A DNA stretch of 64,000 nucleotides from Bacteroidales bacterium (lineage in GTDB: Bacteria; Bacteroidota; Bacteroidia; Bacteroidales; Muribaculaceae): positions 48,485 through 112,484 of the forward strand of contig JAAVFP010000018.1 in assembly GCA_014800735.1 (NCBI GenBank), read 5' to 3'. Positions within the stretch are counted from its first letter, which is position 1. Each line of letters starts with the position of its first letter. A model generated the notes under the pieces. That model was not told where the DNA came from. It searched no databases and saw only the letters and a program-made list of their open reading frames with translations. The position numbers and the translations under genes were made by a program. Below are positions 8,301-23,300 of this stretch, in pieces.

Positions 8301-11300
8301 AGCGCTCAATCCTACGGGTGTGATATACGTGCTTGACGAGAGCGGCGAGTACAGGCCTGTGAGCGCGGACCAGATTTTCAGCGTTAGTGAGGCTATTGAC
8401 CCTGAGAGTGAGCTGAACCAGGCTTATGAGGAGATTAACCGCGGGCAGGAGGCGCTGGTGAGTGCCATGTCGGAACGGCCGGGCGAAGATACCCGAGCGG
8501 ATTCCTCGCTGCGCTCGGAAGACAGTGAGGCACAGGCCCCGGCACCCGTGCCTGCTGAGGAACTGGAAGCTGAGGCGCCCCCAGCGGAGCCGGAGGAGGT
8601 GGATTTCTCGCTGCGCTCGGAACACAGTGAGGAGCCTGCGGCTCCTGTTGCTGCGGAGGGTTCGGCACTGAGCCTGGTTCCCATGAATGAACGCGGCGAG
8701 CCGGACCTGACACATGAAAGCGTGGATGCCGGCACAGCATGGGACGCTACCAAGGAATTTTTCGGCGATGCGGAGGATGCACTGAGCTATGTTCAAGCGG
8801 AAATCAAGAAAGCCGAGGATGATGTCACTATGGCTGAAAAGGCCGTGAGCAAAGTTAAGCCGACCGGTGGGATGATTAAATACCGTGACGATAAGGCAGC
8901 AGCACGTGCAAGGGTTGATGCAGCCAAAGCACGGCACGCCAGATGGAAGGCTATCGAGGAGGCGCAGGCCCGGCAGAAGGTAGACGAAGAGGCACGTATT
9001 GCGGCCGAGCGTGCGGCTCAGGCCGAGAATGAACATGACGATGCCGTTGCCCGCTTCGAGGAGGAGCAGCGAGTGAAGGCTGAACAGGCGGCCGAACAGG
9101 CAGCTGTGGGCACACACAATGTGCATCCGAAAATCCGCGAGCGCTGGGAGGCGGCTCCGAAGGTTGAGGGTGAAGCTGATGTGATTACCCTGCCCGACGG
9201 TTCGACTATCAGTGGCCGTTATGTGCTGACGGAGGCCGGTGCGGCCAGTGCCAGCCACGATGTGAATAATGCTTTTGCTCCGACTGAGGGTTTCCCGGTT
9301 GACGAGAACGGCCAGAGTGTGAACGACCGCGACTATCAGCGCGACGGCGACGCACAGCAGATTGTGAAGACGATGGCCGACGCTTACGACAGCCGAGCAT
9401 TGCAGAGTCCTGTGCTGGTGAGCAAGGACGGCATTGTGCTTTCGGGCAACAACCGCACGATGAGCGGTGATATGGCGGCCGGCCAAGGCACGGACGCGGC
9501 ATACAATGAATACCTGAGCAAGTTCGGGCGAAAGTTTGGTGTAACGCCTGAGGATGTGGCCAAGTTCCAGCACCCGCGCGTGGTGTTTGTGCCTGACGAG
9601 GATATACCCTACGATGCGGCGACGTTTGCCCGCTTCAATGCGCAGGAGATGAAAAGCCAGAGTAAGCCGGAGGCGGCCGTGAAATTGGGCAAGGTAGTGA
9701 GCGATGATGTGTTCGGCAGCATCGTGACCGACCTGAGCCGATACGACCGCATGAGCGATTTTTATGCCGACCAGGAGGCCACGGCCCGCACGCTCGGTGC
9801 CCTTGTAGAGGCAGGTGTTATCAACGACAAACAGCTTCCTGAGTTGCGCACGGGCGATGCCCTTTCGGCCAGCGGCAAAGAGCTTATCGAGAATACGCTT
9901 ATCGGCAAGGCTTTCCAGGCTGAGCCGGATGCAGTTCGCATGATTATTTCCATGCCGTCGATGCGCCAGGGTGTGATTATGGGCCTGAATGAGATTGCGC
10001 ACAACCGCACGCTTGCCGAGAAAGGTTATGATTTGTCGGCCGAGCTGTCAAGAGCTGTGAAACTGGTGTTCGATGCGAAACGCTCGGCACCGGATATCTA
10101 CAAGGACGGCATGCCGGTGAGTCCCTTCGGCCGTCAGCAAGGTCTGTTCGACGATGAATTCGGAGAGAGTCGAGTGAGTGACGGTACTACCCTACTTCTG
10201 GCCGATATCCTCAATAGCGGAAAGCCGGGCGATATGCGCAAAATACTTGCAATGTACAATAAAGAAGCTGCCGAGGGCGCAAACGGCCAGATGGATTTAT
10301 TTACGGGCGACGTAGCGAACAAAGAAGATATATTGAAATCAGTAAATGAACTATTCAGAAATGCAACCTCAAAAGAACAACAGGCACTCTTGGACACTGC
10401 CATTGCGGAGCGCAAGCGTAGAGCCGAAGAAGAACAGCGTGGCGGAGGACAGGGAGTTGAACAAACTCCGAATGGTACTGAACGCGGTGCAGAGTCTCAA
10501 CAGCCTGCCGCAGGAGCAGACGATGAACTGACCCCCGAAGAGCAGGCTCTCGCGGCCCGTGTTGAGGTAACCGACAATGACTGGGCAGAGGGCGAGGGCG
10601 ACAAGCCTACCTATAAACGTGAAATCATCATTGACGGAACTCACAAGGCTACGCAGATTGACGCACCCGATGAGGGCGGACACTACACCGGTTCATACTT
10701 TGAGTTTGACGGCAAGCGTTTCGGCGACATCGCCGAGATTGCCCAGTACATTGACGGCGGTATGAAGTCCGAGCCTACCGAGGCGCAGAAAGCCGCAGGC
10801 AACTACAAAATGGAACATCGCCGTGTTGACGGCCATAACATCAGCATAGAGAATCCGAAAGGTTCTGTGAGACGTGGTACCGGTGCCGATGGCAAGCAGT
10901 GGGAGTCGACCATGCAGAATGATTACGGGTATATCCGTGGTACTGAGGGTGTGGACGGCGACCATATCGACGTGTTCCTTTCCGATACTCCTGAGCAGGG
11001 TGATGTGTTTGTGGTTGACCAGGTGAACAAGGACGGGTCGTTTGACGAGCATAAGGTTATGTACGGCTTCCCCTCGGTTGAGGCCGCACGCGAGGCGTAC
11101 CTCTCCAACTATGAGCAGGGGTGGACCGGCCTCGGCGCGATTACCCAAGTCAGCAAGGACGAGTTCAAAAAGTGGGTGCAGTCGAGCCGGCGCAAGACTA
11201 AGCCGTTTGCGGAATATAAAGGTGTTAAGACCGTAAGTAACAATCCTGCGGCCTCCACTACCCTATACACTGTTAAGCCTACTCATTACACCAACAAGGC

Positions 11301-14300
11301 AGGTAAGACCACACCGATGCACAGCATCCAGTTCTCAACTCCACCTACCTACGAACAGCGCAAGGCGTTGGCCGCTTTTGCTCGTGAGAAGGCAGACGGC
11401 AAGAAATCTCGTGGTTGGTGTTCGGACAAAGACACTTATTCAGAGTGGCTTTTCCGTTCGGAGGAAGATGCACGCAGGGCAGGCGAAATGATTGCCGACC
11501 AGTCGGGCGAAGCCGTTGCAGACGCACAGCCTATTACCGCCGAGGAACTCCGCGAGGCTGTTGCGCCTATCAACAATGTTGAGAGCAAGACACCTACTAA
11601 GGCTTCTAAGGCAAAGAAAGCACCTATCAACCGCGTCGGCCTTGAAGATGTAATGACCGACCTCTCCACCAAAGGAGAAACACAGTTTAGCAACCATGCA
11701 GAGCCCATGGTCGAGCCGGAGGTACAGCACGAAATCTCCGATGATGAAATGCAGTCGTTGGCTAATGAGCTGCGCGACTTGCTCGGCATCGGAGAGGACG
11801 AGGGAGACGCTGACATCAAATTCCGCGACCCCGGCGAACTCACACCGCAGGAGCGTCAGCGCATCCAGTCGGCAGGCATACGTCTTGCTATGGGCCTCGT
11901 TGAGCGTGGCACTACCTCTTTCCCCGACTATGCTACCAAGATGGTGGGATTGTTGGGCGATAAGATACGTCCGTGGCTCAAATCATTCTACGAGGGCGCA
12001 CGTTGGACACCCGGCTATGAAAATATCGCCTTTACGCCCTCAGAGGAGGTTGCACGCTTCGATGTGCAGAACTTCGACAAAGTACAGGCAAATCCTATCG
12101 AGCAAGCGGCCATGATTGTTGAGGAAGACAAGGCCGCGGCCGCTTCGGCGCAGGCGCAGAAAGAATTAACCGAAATCCGTAATAATAACCGCAAGAAACG
12201 TGATGAACAAACAGCAGCAGATACAGAAATTATTACAAAGCAAGCAGCAGCTGTTGCAGGCAAGGCAGAAAATATCGCAAAAACTTCGGAAGATCCAGCC
12301 GAACTCAACCGAGCCGGAGAAGAAATAGACCAGACTATTGAGGAAATCAACGACCAACTCGCTCTTCTCGGCTACTATGAAGCCGTTAAGGATGATGCAA
12401 AATTCCATGAGAGTTACGGCTATATGCTCACAGCAGAGAAGAAAGCCGTAGCAGACGCGACCGCACTTGCAAAGCAGCTGGTTAAAGACCTCGGCATTGA
12501 CCTCAAAGTAACGAGTGCCACTACTCCCCTCGGACGCAAAAGCGTCAAGAAAGACACTGCGGTCAGAGCAAACATCGCTCCTGCCGGAGGTGATGTTATA
12601 ATAAACCTCCCACTCAACGAGGGCAGACAACTCGCTATCTACATCGGCCTTGAACCTGTTGCGGAGAAAGGCTCTCGCAGGCGTGGCGATAATCTTGCCG
12701 TTGAGCACATTATGTATCGTGTTGAAAATCCCGAGGGCAAAGGCATGGAACGTTACGGCCATAATATGTATGCACCTGTTAAGTCAACCTATGCCGATTT
12801 CCTCCGTAGAGTTAAGGAGATTACTCGCAATTATCTACCTGAACAGATGGCAGAAGAAAGTCATAACGGATACAAGCGTGGCGATGAAGTCATGTGGGAC
12901 CGTTATGGTAACGGCAAGTGGGAGAAAGTCAAGATTGAAGATTTTGACACTGATGGCAGTCCTATCTTTGAGTCTATCAAAGGTATCATGTCCGAAAAGG
13001 GCGATTGGAGCCGCATAAAGCCTGCAGACGGAGTGTTCGGAGAGGCCAAGCGCGTTATGACAGAGGCTGAGGCCGTACGTAAAAAGGCACAGAAGCCAAC
13101 TGATAACGATAGGAAATCTCGGGGAAAAGATGTAACTTTGGACGCGAATGAGCCGATAGGCGGCCTGTTCGCTGACATATTTGAAACACCCAACAGCAAT
13201 GGAAAGAAAACTGACTTACAATCTCGCTCCAGCACTGCCGAGCGAGAAAGAGGACACAAACCTCAATCGGATGAACCGTTGGGAGCGAGCCAGCGGGATG
13301 AAGCTGAAAGACCTGACGGACGAGGAATGGATAGACGTGATATCGGTGATACTGTGTATGACGCGCAGCGAGGCCGAGGGCTATCTTTGGAGTCAGCGAA
13401 ATCAAATCTGGTAGAACAGTTGCCGGAAAGCGAACGCAAGAATGTTCGCAACAATCATGCCGAACGCGGTGTTGACTATGCCCCTAAAGGCGATGACGCA
13501 CGTATCAAGGCTAACATAGAGGCTATTGAACTTGCCAAGCGCTTGCTTGATGCAGGAGAGACCGCCACATCCGAACAAATGGAGGTACTCCGGAAATTCA
13601 GCGGTTGGGGAGGTCTTGGCAAGGCGTTCAATGATAACGGTAATAATCCGACAACTAAACGACTGCGCGAACTATTAGGCGAAGATGGCTATAATGATGC
13701 CGTGATGAGCCGCAACAGCGCATACTTCACTCCTGCTCCAGTCATTGATGCAATGTGGGATGTTGCAAGAGCATTGGGTTTCAATGGTGGCAATGTGCTT
13801 GAGGGTTCAGCAGGCATCGGCAATATCCTCGGACTTATGCCTACCGATATGAGCGAACGCAGTAATATCCACGCGGTGGAAATTGACCGCACCACAGGCG
13901 GTATCCTGTCGTTGCTGTACCCTGATGCACAGGTTGACATTCAAGGCTTTGAGAGGACAAAGGTCCGTAACAACAGCGTTGACCTCGCTATTACCAATGT
14001 GCCTTTTGTAACCGGTCTGCACGTCAAAGATGATACCGGGGATAAAGACCTATCCAAGAAATTCCGCAACATCCATGATTTCTGCATCGCCAAGAATATA
14101 CGCAAACTCCGCGAGGGCGGTCTCGGCATCTTCATTACCTCGAGCGGAACAATGGATAACTCCAAAGAACTTCGCCGTTGGATAATCAACGAGGGCAATG
14201 CCGATGTGATTGGCGCATTCCGTATGCATAACAAAACATTCGGAGGAACCGGGGCAACCTCGGACATCATCGTTGTACGCAAGCGCGTTAATGGCAAGCC

Positions 14301-17300
14301 GTCGCCCAATGCCATAGATGTTGCCGACGTGACAGGCGTGCGTGTCGTTGACTATGACACCGGAGATACCCGTAAGGTCAAAGGGCAGGAAATCCCCATC
14401 ATCAAGCCATACAGCATGACCTATAACAAGTATTTTGCCGAACACCCGGAGAATATGGCAGGTGAAATGCTGTTCAATTTTGAGAGAGGTGAGACACGTT
14501 TCCCGACAAGTCGCGCTCTTTTCCCCTCCGCCGACAAACCGCAGGAGAAGATGTTGAGCGAGTGGGCGGCCCGCTTTGCGGATATGAAGGAAGAGTCTTC
14601 ACTTCGTTCAGACCACGATATTGCAGAAGAGGTTACCCGCATCAATGAAAAACTCGGCGAGGGCGTAAAGGAAGGTAGCATGGTGCTAAATTCCCAGGGC
14701 GAGCTGTGCATGGCACGCATGGGCGAGGCTGTTCCTCTTGGATTGAACAAAAATAAGGTCAAGGGTCACACAAAGGCTGAATGCTTTGTAGACTACACTG
14801 CCATAAAGAAAGCGTTGTCAGATGTGTTGGAATATCAATCAACCAATGAGGATAACACAGGACTGGAGCCGCTGTTGAAAGAATTGAACCGTGCTTTTGA
14901 CACATTCACAAAGAAATATGGCAACCTCCACAAGAACCCAGCTATTTCATTCCTCCGCAATGATGTTGATTTTTCAAGCATCATGGCTCTTGAAACCTAT
15001 TCGGAGCGTGGCGATAAGAAAGGCAATAAGGTAGTCAAGGTTGGCAAGACTGATATATTCAGCCGCCGTGTGATTGAGACTGAGAAAGAGCCACAGCCTA
15101 CCACTATCAAAGACGGTATTCTCGCAAGTCTTTATAAGAGCGGAGGTATTGATGTCGATTACATCAGTGATGCCCTCGGCAAATCAGCCGATGAGGTCAA
15201 GCGTGAGATTGTGAAGAGCGGTCTCGGCTATGAAAATCCGGCATCCGGCATAATGGAGGTTTCATATAAGTACCTCTCCGGCAATGTCCGTGAGAAACTG
15301 CACATCGCGCAGGAGAATAACGAGGACGGCAGATATGATGCAAATATCGCGGCTCTTGAAAAGGTTATCCCGATGACTATTCCTGCGCACCTCATTGAAT
15401 TTGCCCTCGGCTCTTCATGGATTGAGCCTAAACTCTACGAAGATTTCGTCTATGACAAGACCGGTATTCGTGTGAGACTGACAAATGTCGGTGGCACATG
15501 GTTCATGAAAACTCCGTGGAGTACGTTCAACGAGAAGAACCGTGCGATGGCTGTAACGAGTAAGATATGCGACAAGACCATAATGGGGCATGAACTGATT
15601 GAAGCTGCCATCACCAACAAGCAGATAACCGTCAGCAAGCAGATCAAGCACCATGACGGCACAACCGAAACCATAAGCGATAAGGGCGCCACTGCAGAGT
15701 GCAGTACCAAGATTGATGAGATACGCTCGGAGTTCAAAGACTGGGCGCGTGAGCGTATGCACGCAGACGCAGAAATGTCGGCACGCATCGAGGAAACTTA
15801 TAATGAGCAGTTCAACAACTATGTTCCGATGTCAATTCCCGATGAATTTGTTCCGCAACATTTCGGAGGCCAGGTAACGGAATTGCACGGCAAGCCGTTT
15901 GCCCTGCGTCCGCATCAAGGAAGAGCGGTTGTGAGAGGCACTACCGAACCTATCCTGCTCGCACATGAGGTCGGGACCGGCAAGACATTCACCCTCATCA
16001 CTACCGCAATGGAAATGCGCCGTCTCGGTACTGCACGAAAGCCTATGATTGTTGTGCAGAACGCAACAGTAGGTCAGTTTGTTGAGAGTGCAAAGGAGAT
16101 ATATCCTAATGCAAAGGTGCTTACTATTGAGGAAGCCGACCGCACAGCCGAGGGGCGCAAGAATTTCTATGCGAAAATCAAGTATAACGACTGGGATATG
16201 ATTGTAGTTCCTCAGTCAGTATTTGAGCGTATCCCCGACAGTCCGGAGCGTGAGATGGCGTACATACAGGATATCATCAAAGAAAAGATGAAAGTTCTTG
16301 AAGCCATGCGCGAAGCCGATGATGACGGACGCAGCATGATTGTACGCCAGGCCGAAAAAGAACTTGAGGAACAGCGTGACCGCCTTGCCGAACTTACCGA
16401 AGCCATTGAGGGCAAGAAGAAAAAGCGCGATGAAAAGAAAGAGGCAACCACACGTCAGAACGCCGAAGTCCGCGCTATGGAAATGCTTGACCGCGAGGTG
16501 GACGATGTTGAGAACTTTGATGATATGGGCATTGATGCAATCCTTGTAGATGAGGCTCACGAATACAAGCATCTCGGCTTTGCCACCGCCATGCAACGAG
16601 GTGTAAAAGGCGTTGACCCCTCATTCAGCAAGAAGTCGCAGGGTGTATATCTCAAAACGCAGGCAGTAATGGAGCGCAATCACGGACGTAACGTCGTGTT
16701 TGCGACAGGCACGCCTATCTCCAACACAGCCGCCGAGATTTGGACGTTCATGCGTTACCTTATGCCTGCCGACCAAATGAAAGCCTACGACATCTTTTAC
16801 TTTGATGATTTCGTCCGTAACTTCGGCAACCTTGCACAAATGGTTGAGTTCAAAACCAACGGCAAATTTGCAGAGGTAAGTCGCTTCGCCGGATATGTGA
16901 ACTTACCCGAACTTGTGCGTATATGGAGCGGTGTCGCAGATACCGTCCTCACACGCGAGGCGGGCGGTGTAAGTGATAAAATTCCCGAAATGGAAGGTGA
17001 CAAGCCAACTGACATTTACTTACCGCAGACACGCGCCCTGCGCAGTGTGATGAAGTATGTGAAAGCCGAACTGGAGCGATATGACAATATGACAGGTAAG
17101 GAGAAGAAAGAGAACTCACATATTCCCCTTACAATGTACGGCATTGCCAAAGCGGCCGCGGTTGATGCACGCCTTGTCATTGCAGGTGCTGAGGATGACC
17201 CCAACAGCAAAACAAATGCGACTGTGCGCGAGACCCTGCGCTCCCTCAAAGACAGTGCCAAGTATAAAGGCACCGTTGCAATATTCTCCGACAACTACCA

Positions 17301-20300
17301 AAACAAGAGAAGTGGTTTCAATCTTTATGAGGAAATCCGCAATAAGCTCATAGCAGAGGGTGTCCCTGCCGAGCAGATTGTTGTAATCAAATCGGGCACG
17401 ACCGTCAAGAAGAAACTTGACATCTTCGACAAGGTCAATGCCGGAGACGTCCGAGTTATCCTCGGTTCAACATTTACCCTCGGTACAGGTGTGAATATTC
17501 AAGAACGCCTGCACACCCTCATCCATGTGGACGCGCCTAACCGACCGATGGACTACACACAGCGCAACGGACGTGCCATGCGACAGGGCAATCTGCATAA
17601 AGACATGGGTATTCCAGTCCGCATCATCCGTTTCGGCGTGGAGGATAGTCTTGACGTAACCGCATATCAGAGGCTGAAAACCAAAGGCGCAATAGCTGAC
17701 TCCATTATGAACGGTTCAAAGATGATGCAAAACTCAATGGAGAACCGTGTGCTTGAAGAGGAAGAGGACACATTCGGCGATATGACCGCCCAACTATCAG
17801 GTAGTGAGTATGCCATACTGAAGAACCAAGCCGAACGCGAGGTTCGCAATCTTACAGCCAAGCAGAAAGGTCATGACATCGACCAAATCTATGTTCATAA
17901 CCAGTTGCCAAAGGTTGAGGGTTTCATCAAAGGCGCGCAACGTCGTATAGAGATTGAGACCAAGAACCTTAAAATAATCGGCAAGCATTTCCCTGACGGC
18001 ACTCTAAAGAAGATAACCATCGGCAAACTCTCGTTTGACAGCGTAGAGGGTATGGAGGATTTCTTCAAGGAGCAGAATGCCAAGATGAATGAAGCTGCCG
18101 AGACTATCCGCGAGGGTGCAGACAATTGGACAAGCCGACTGACCATTGATATTGACGGGTTGCTGTTTGACGTTACAACCACCGTTACACGCGAAGTTGA
18201 CAAGAGCGGTCAAGGTACACTATCATTTGAGCTAGAGCGCAATGTAACCTATTCCTGCGAGGCTCTCGGCATTAAGAGCAGAACCGTCAAAGGCAATCGT
18301 ATTAAGAATGTGATGCAGGAAATCGCCGAAAGAATTGTTCCCGGAATTGAAAGCCGTGAGCTGCTGTCGCGCGGTCAGAACCAACTTGCGCATTACTCCG
18401 AGGATTACCGCCAACTCCAAGAACGCAACGGCAGAGAGTTCCCATTCAAACAGCAACTCGCAGAGGCAAAGGAACGCCTTGCCCAATATGAGGAACTGAT
18501 GAAGAAAGAACTGGAGGAAAAGGAAGCCAAGTATGCCGAAATGGACAAAGCCGTTGATGCAGCTACCGACATTACATTAGATGATGACGGCGAGGATGCG
18601 CCCACAAACGGAGACGGCAACAAGTATCGTGAAGGTGAGATGTCCGAGGGTGAGCGATTGCGAGCTATCCGTGCGCTGAAGCCGATAGAGGTTGAGCGCA
18701 ATGAGATGAGCCGTGCAGAACTGCGTGAAGAGTATAATAATCTACCTAATGTGGTTAAGGATGGCCGCGAGATTGAGTTCTACCGTTCGGCTTTCAAGAA
18801 GATTTACAAAGATGGTGGATTGTTCGGTCAGGTTATACCGGTGCTTGATAAGGTGCTTGAGCAGTCGGTGCTGGCATATTCGGAGATGGATAATCTTGGT
18901 GGTATGGTACGGCCTGACGGCACCGTGCATAAGGAGCATTCCAATGTTATTTCATTTGACAATTATGTCGGTAAGGTAAACATTGAGGGCAAGGAGTGTT
19001 ATGTGCGTACCACTGTTGAAAGTGGATATGACGGACGTAATGGTACACACTCGTTTTTTGTAACGGGAGTAGATGTATATGAAAAAACCGCTGACCTCAA
19101 TTCGTCTCCGGGATACCCCCGGGCGACCGAAGCAAGCGGTAAGCAATCCGCTGATGGGATTGTTGATGCAAAGTTACAACAATTTTTTGAACGTGCAGGT
19201 TTAGAGGCGAATAAAATTGATATGCGTGAGCGTGTCGATGAGTTGGCCGATAAGTTGAACACGCCTGTGAGGATAATCTCGGACGAGGCGGAGTTGTCGG
19301 AACCGGGCGAGGATGGCAAGCCTCGCTACAGCAGGCGCGAGCGCCGTGCGAAAGGTTGGTGGAACAGCGCGACTGATGAGGTGGTTGTGGTGTTACCAAA
19401 CAATGTGAATGTGGCCGACGTGGAGAATACGGTGGTACATGAGGTTGTTGGCCATAAGGGCCTGCGTGCCTTCATTGGTGCTGAGCGCTTCGGCGAGTTC
19501 CTGAGCGAGGTTTACAATCATGCTTCTGATTCAATCCGCAAGCGGATTGACGCACTGACAGATAAGATGGTGAGTGCGGAGGCAGACCGACGGCGCGAGA
19601 AGAAGCGCCAGGCACGCGAGCGTGCCGGCGAGGATTACAACGCTACCTACTATGCCGATATGGCCGAGGCGCGTGTGGAAGCCGAGCAGAAGCGTGAGGA
19701 GTACCGCAGGGAAGCCACTGAGGAGTATATGGCCGACCTGGCAGGACGTATAGGCGACGATGGCTTTAACCGTATGAGCATGGATGAGCTCACGCTGTGG
19801 GGCAAGATTAAGGCGAGGGTTCAGGCGTTTCTGGATAAGTTCCTGCGCGGGCTGAATATCCCGAAGAGCATCCGGCTTACGGATAAGGACCTTTCGTATA
19901 TTCTGTTTAAGTCGTGGAAGAATGCGAAGGGTTCCTCACTGCGTTCGGAACACGGTGGCGGAGTGTTTGCCGAGGCGGAGGATACTGTTATGCGCCATAA
20001 GACGGCCTGGGATGCCGAGCTTGACGCGAAGATAAAGGCTGAGGATGAGCTGGAGCGTGTGAACAGCCGCTTTAACTCCGAGTTACAGCAGCAGATTGAT
20101 GGAACGCTCCCGGACGGTCATATCTACAGGTTGGGAATGCCTGGAACGATTTTACGTTCAACAGGTGTTCCGGTATTGCCTATTCAGCTTAATGCGGCTC
20201 GACTGAAATTTAAAGCTACGGCAGCCAGGCATGATTTTGAGTTGTCGGAACTGAAGAGTATTGTATGTTCCTTGCAGAATCCCATAGCTGTGTTCTCATA

Positions 20301-23300
20301 CGGCGATAGCACCAAGGCTCAAAATATCATACTTGAGATAAGCCATGAAGGAAAGAACTTTGTGGTGGGTATGGCTCTTCGTCCGTCGGTGAAGGGGCAA
20401 GTATTGGAAATCAATAGCGTAAGAACCGTATACCCGAAAGACAACCACGAATGGTTGAAATGGGTGACAGATGGGAAACTCCTATATGTAGACAAAGAAA
20501 AAATCCAACCGATTTTAACTCAACAGCGAATGAATCTCGCTGACGTGGAAAAAATCGGGTTGGACTTGGATGATGTTGCAAAGGTAGTAAATTCCTTTGA
20601 AAATCCCAAATATGATGAGGAAGCGATTATCCGTTTCCGTGACCCGGAGCCCGGACTTGAAGAGTATATCAGCAGGAAGAAAGCTGAGGCGGCTGCGAAA
20701 ACCGGTGCGAGTGTCGCCCAAAAGCATGAGGCGCTGAAGGCTATTGCTGATAATCTTACGAAGATTCACCACAAGATGGTGACGCGCGAGCGCTGGGCGT
20801 CGCGGCTGCGAGATGATGATAAGCGCGCCGAACGACTTGAGGAGGCCGGGAAGATATTCGAGGAAAAGGCCGGAGCACAGGTTGAGAAAGGAGCGCGAGT
20901 GCAGATGAAGTATGACGCAGCGACGGCCAAGAGTATCAAGGACCTTGCAATGACGCTTATGAATGAGGGCAAGCTCGATCTTCAGGGGCGTTCGGAAATA
21001 AATGGTGTTATCCGTGCAATTACAGAATCAGTGGGCAAAGAGGATATCTCGGAGCCGGTTGAACGGTTGATGGATATCATGGTAGAGAATCAGCTTCGCA
21101 GGGCGAGTGATATGTATGGCACATTGTTTAAGGTCCGGGGAAGCAAGGTAAACGAGCGAGGTGTTGAGGTTCAGGACGAACTTGACCCACGTGGGCAGAT
21201 GATGCTGGATGCCGTGCGCCGGCTGAACAAAGAGAAGTTTGTGGTAACGGAAGATGAGGACCCCTTCGAGGCGAAGATGCAGGAGGCCGAAAAGCTTCTT
21301 GACCCGGAGGAGAATCACTCGGCATTGCGGCGAGAAAATGCCGCCATAGAACTTGCGGCCCTTCATATCGCCCGGCAGTATGCCAAGGATATCGAGGGCA
21401 GCCTGCGCGAGGAAAAGGAGCTGAAACGGCAACTGAAGGAGGACGAAGAGGACTTTAAGGAGGGCCGTATCAGCAGAGAAGAGCTGCGAACTATCCAGGA
21501 AAGCACTCGCGAGTGGATTCGCGGCAGTAAACTTGCACGCATAAGGGCATATCATTCGCTTATAGAGCAGTTAGGCGGCGTGATGAACGAGAGTGCCGAG
21601 CGAGCACAGGCGTGGCGCCAGGCTGAAAAGGAGCGAGTGGAACAGATACACCACTATGCCAATAGCGACCTTCATCATATACCTTACCGTGAGAGCGAGA
21701 TGGATGAAACATGGCGCAGTAAATTAAGCAATAACCCGGTTGCGCGGATTTTTCTGGCTCCGATTGCGACAATGGAGCAGGTGTGCAGGGTGATAGGAGA
21801 GCAATCCATGGACGGCAACGGCTATGTAAAGGAGCTTGTTGTTGACCGATGGCAGGAGGCCCGAGACCTTGAGTGGCGCAATACGCAGAAGGCCGAGCGC
21901 CTGCTTGACAGGGAGGCGCAGAAGGTGGCCGGAGTGAAGCGCTGGAGCGACCTTTACGCACTGACCAAGAAAGAGGCCGGCACACTGAAGTGGCGCGATG
22001 GCGACGATGTGATTGAACATGACGTGACGCAGGGCAACCTGATGTATATTTACCAGGTTGGCAAGATGAGTGACGGCCGACGGCTGCTGGCGCTGATGGG
22101 CATCACTGACGGAGAGATGGCCGCGGTAGTATCGGCCCTTGACCCGAAGCTGCGGGAGATAGCGGACTGGCTTCAGGAGGAATATTACCCGGAGCGGCGC
22201 GAGCGCTACAATGCCGTGCATGAGCGTATGTTCGGTGCTCCGATGGCTGCCATAGACAATTATGTGCCGCTGAATGTGCTTCAATCCACGGTACAAAATA
22301 AACAGGAGCTGAACGGCGACAACTGGAAGGAGCTGCCCAAAACGATAACTAAGGCAGTAATCAGGCGAGTGCCGCACAAACATCCGATTGACATCATGGG
22401 TACGGATGCGGTGTCGCTTGCTCTTGACCATACACGCGATATGGAGACATGGGCTGCCATGGCGGAGTACCGCAGGGACCTGACAACGTTGTTGCGCTAC
22501 AACCGATTCCGTAGCCGCCTGGCACACATGACTACTATTTATGGCAGTGGGAAGGAATTCAATACAAGGTTCGATAATCTTGCGTTGCTTGTGGCGGGGG
22601 CATATCACCCGAAAAGCTCGGAGTTCGACAAGCTGGCGCGACGAATAACCCGCTTTGCGACGGGCGCGTGCATAGCGCTCAGATTCAACACTGCGGCCAA
22701 ACAGTTGCTGTCGTATCCGGCCTTCGGAGGCGAGGCGGCCTCGAAACGACTGCTGCAGAACATGGGTAGACCAGGGGAATGCCTGAAGTTTTGCCTTAAG
22801 AATATGCCGGCCATGGACCGCCGCTGGAGGGAGAGGCTTGCGGGCAATGAGCTTCTTGATGACCGCGGCGACGACTGGAAGTGGGAGAAGAAGGAGTTCG
22901 TGAAAAAACTCCAGAGGATAGGTATCTCGCCGAATGCGGCGGTTGACCTTCTGACCTGCTGCATGGGAGCAGAGGCCGTGTATCACACGCAGCTGGAGGA
23001 GCTTACGACGGCAGGCTTCCCGAAGGAAGTTGCGCGCAAGAAGGCGTTGCTTGAGGCCGAGCAGGTATTCAACCTGTCGCAGCAGTCGAGCGAGGTTATG
23101 TATCTGTCGCTGATGCAGAATGACAGGTCATATCTGACGGCAGCTGTATCATTGTTCCGAACCTCGCCGATGAGCTACACAAGGCAGGGAATCCAGGCTA
23201 CACGCGAGCTATGGAATATGCGCACGGAGGATGCCCGGAATAAAATGATAGCTTTCGAAACGACGAAGGCACTTCGCGACGGCATCCTTGAAGGGAGAAG

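Noticed and set aside
7642..10002. Long minus-strand open frame (786 codons) opposite the giant gene
   Set aside because: His/Arg/Leu-rich translation typical of the reverse of a GC-rich coding strand, no domain, and it covers clear ParB-like coding sequence.
21724..22986. Minus-strand open frame of 420 codons
   Set aside because: Shadow of the giant gene's conserved C-terminal part; low-complexity composition.
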